From: Fomitopsis serialis
Lineage: Eukaryota; Basidiomycota; Agaricomycetes; Polyporales; Fomitopsidaceae
Direction: 5' to 3'
Length of the DNA stretch: 64,000 nucleotides
Assembly: GCF_022376445.1 (NCBI RefSeq)
Contig: NW_025954962.1
Span: 1,364,001 to 1,428,000, forward strand
Shown: positions 63,663 to 64,000 of the stretch, piece by piece
Layout of the letters: each line of letters starts with the position of its first letter
Numbering within the stretch: the first letter of the stretch is position 1
The notes under the pieces: generated by a model
Told to the model about the DNA's origin: nothing
Database searches by the model: none
What the model saw: the letters and a program-made list of their open reading frames with translations, nothing else
Program-made: the position numbers and the translations under genes

Positions 63663-64000
63663 TGTTGATGTCGTTATGCGAGATATGCTCTATTTTCATC
63701 TAATACTTGCAGGATCCGGAATGCCATTCATGGCCTGCATCACGTACTGCTCATGCCCCAGTTGCCCATCCATGTGTTTCCATAGCCATAGCAACCAACC
63801 TGACAATTGTACAGGCGGCAGTAATATCGTTATTTCGCGAGACCCACTCACTCACGCATGTATCTACACAACGCAACGTCGGGAACCAAGCATCCATGCA
63901 TATATATTGCTCTCCGCTGTACATGCATGGGGTATTCTAGCAATCAACGATCATTTATAGTTTTTGCCAGGGCGACTCGTCGACGTCCAAAGGAATGACA
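63663..64000. other. 3' flank at the window end
   Basis: 338 bp after the last stop. A short plus-strand open frame from 63676 has no recognisable protein. Nothing else was seen. Confidence 0.4.

Overview
The window is nuclear DNA of a filamentous basidiomycete, most likely an Agaricomycete. The evidence is dense short introns (about 50-80 nt, GT-AG), a compact mixture of genes on both strands, a Kss1/Fus3-type MAP kinase, fungal serine-rich cupredoxin proteins and fungal-style housekeeping genes. All calls come from reading translated frames and joining exons by eye; no database search was possible, and exon borders are approximate unless stated.

Layout. 1-16.2 kb is mostly housekeeping: the 3' end of the INO80 ATPase gene (+), a DEAH/RHA helicase with a UBA domain (+), RPL22 (-) and CBF5/dyskerin (+) sharing a 279-bp divergent promoter, a GPI-anchored double-cupredoxin protein (-), a gene-poor 1.6 kb, and a pheromone/filamentation-type MAP kinase (+). 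16.9-19.2 kb holds a SAP-like/coiled-coil protein (-). 19.9-27.6 kb holds three tandem flavocytochrome b2 (L-lactate dehydrogenase) genes (+). 28-33.5 kb holds ADE8 GAR transformylase (-), a seven-pass membrane protein with a long Ser-rich tail (+) and a J-domain protein (+). 33.8-42.4 kb holds two uncharacterised proteins, a doubtful small gene and a multi-LIM, paxillin-like protein (-). 43-49.8 kb holds an uncharacterised helical protein, the RNA polymerase III subunit RPC37/RPC5 and a multi-pass membrane protein (all -). 50.4-63.7 kb holds FAP7/AK6 (+), two tandem paralogues with a shared uncharacterised domain (-), the INO80 subunit IES2 (+), a Ser/Thr-rich GPI-type protein (-), cyclin H/CCL1 (+) and a CNH-like protein carrying an inserted GYF domain (+).

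How the genes relate. No operon-like pathway is seen. Several genes serve transcription, chromatin and ribosome assembly (INO80, IES2, RPC37, CCL1, CBF5, FAP7, RPL22). The only obvious metabolic cluster is the lactate dehydrogenase triplication.

A caution that affects every gene model: at least a dozen otherwise intact exons, including ones in normally essential genes (CBF5, RPC37), change frame by exactly one base, mostly at a short mononucleotide run. This looks like homopolymer-length error in the assembly, so the frameshifts in lactate dehydrogenase copies 2 and 3 should not be taken as proof that they are pseudogenes. I did not find a convincing undescribed multi-gene system; the strongest leads are the b2 triplication, the GYF-in-CNH architecture, the tandem uncharacterised-domain pair and the J-protein with a glycine-zipper-like membrane segment.
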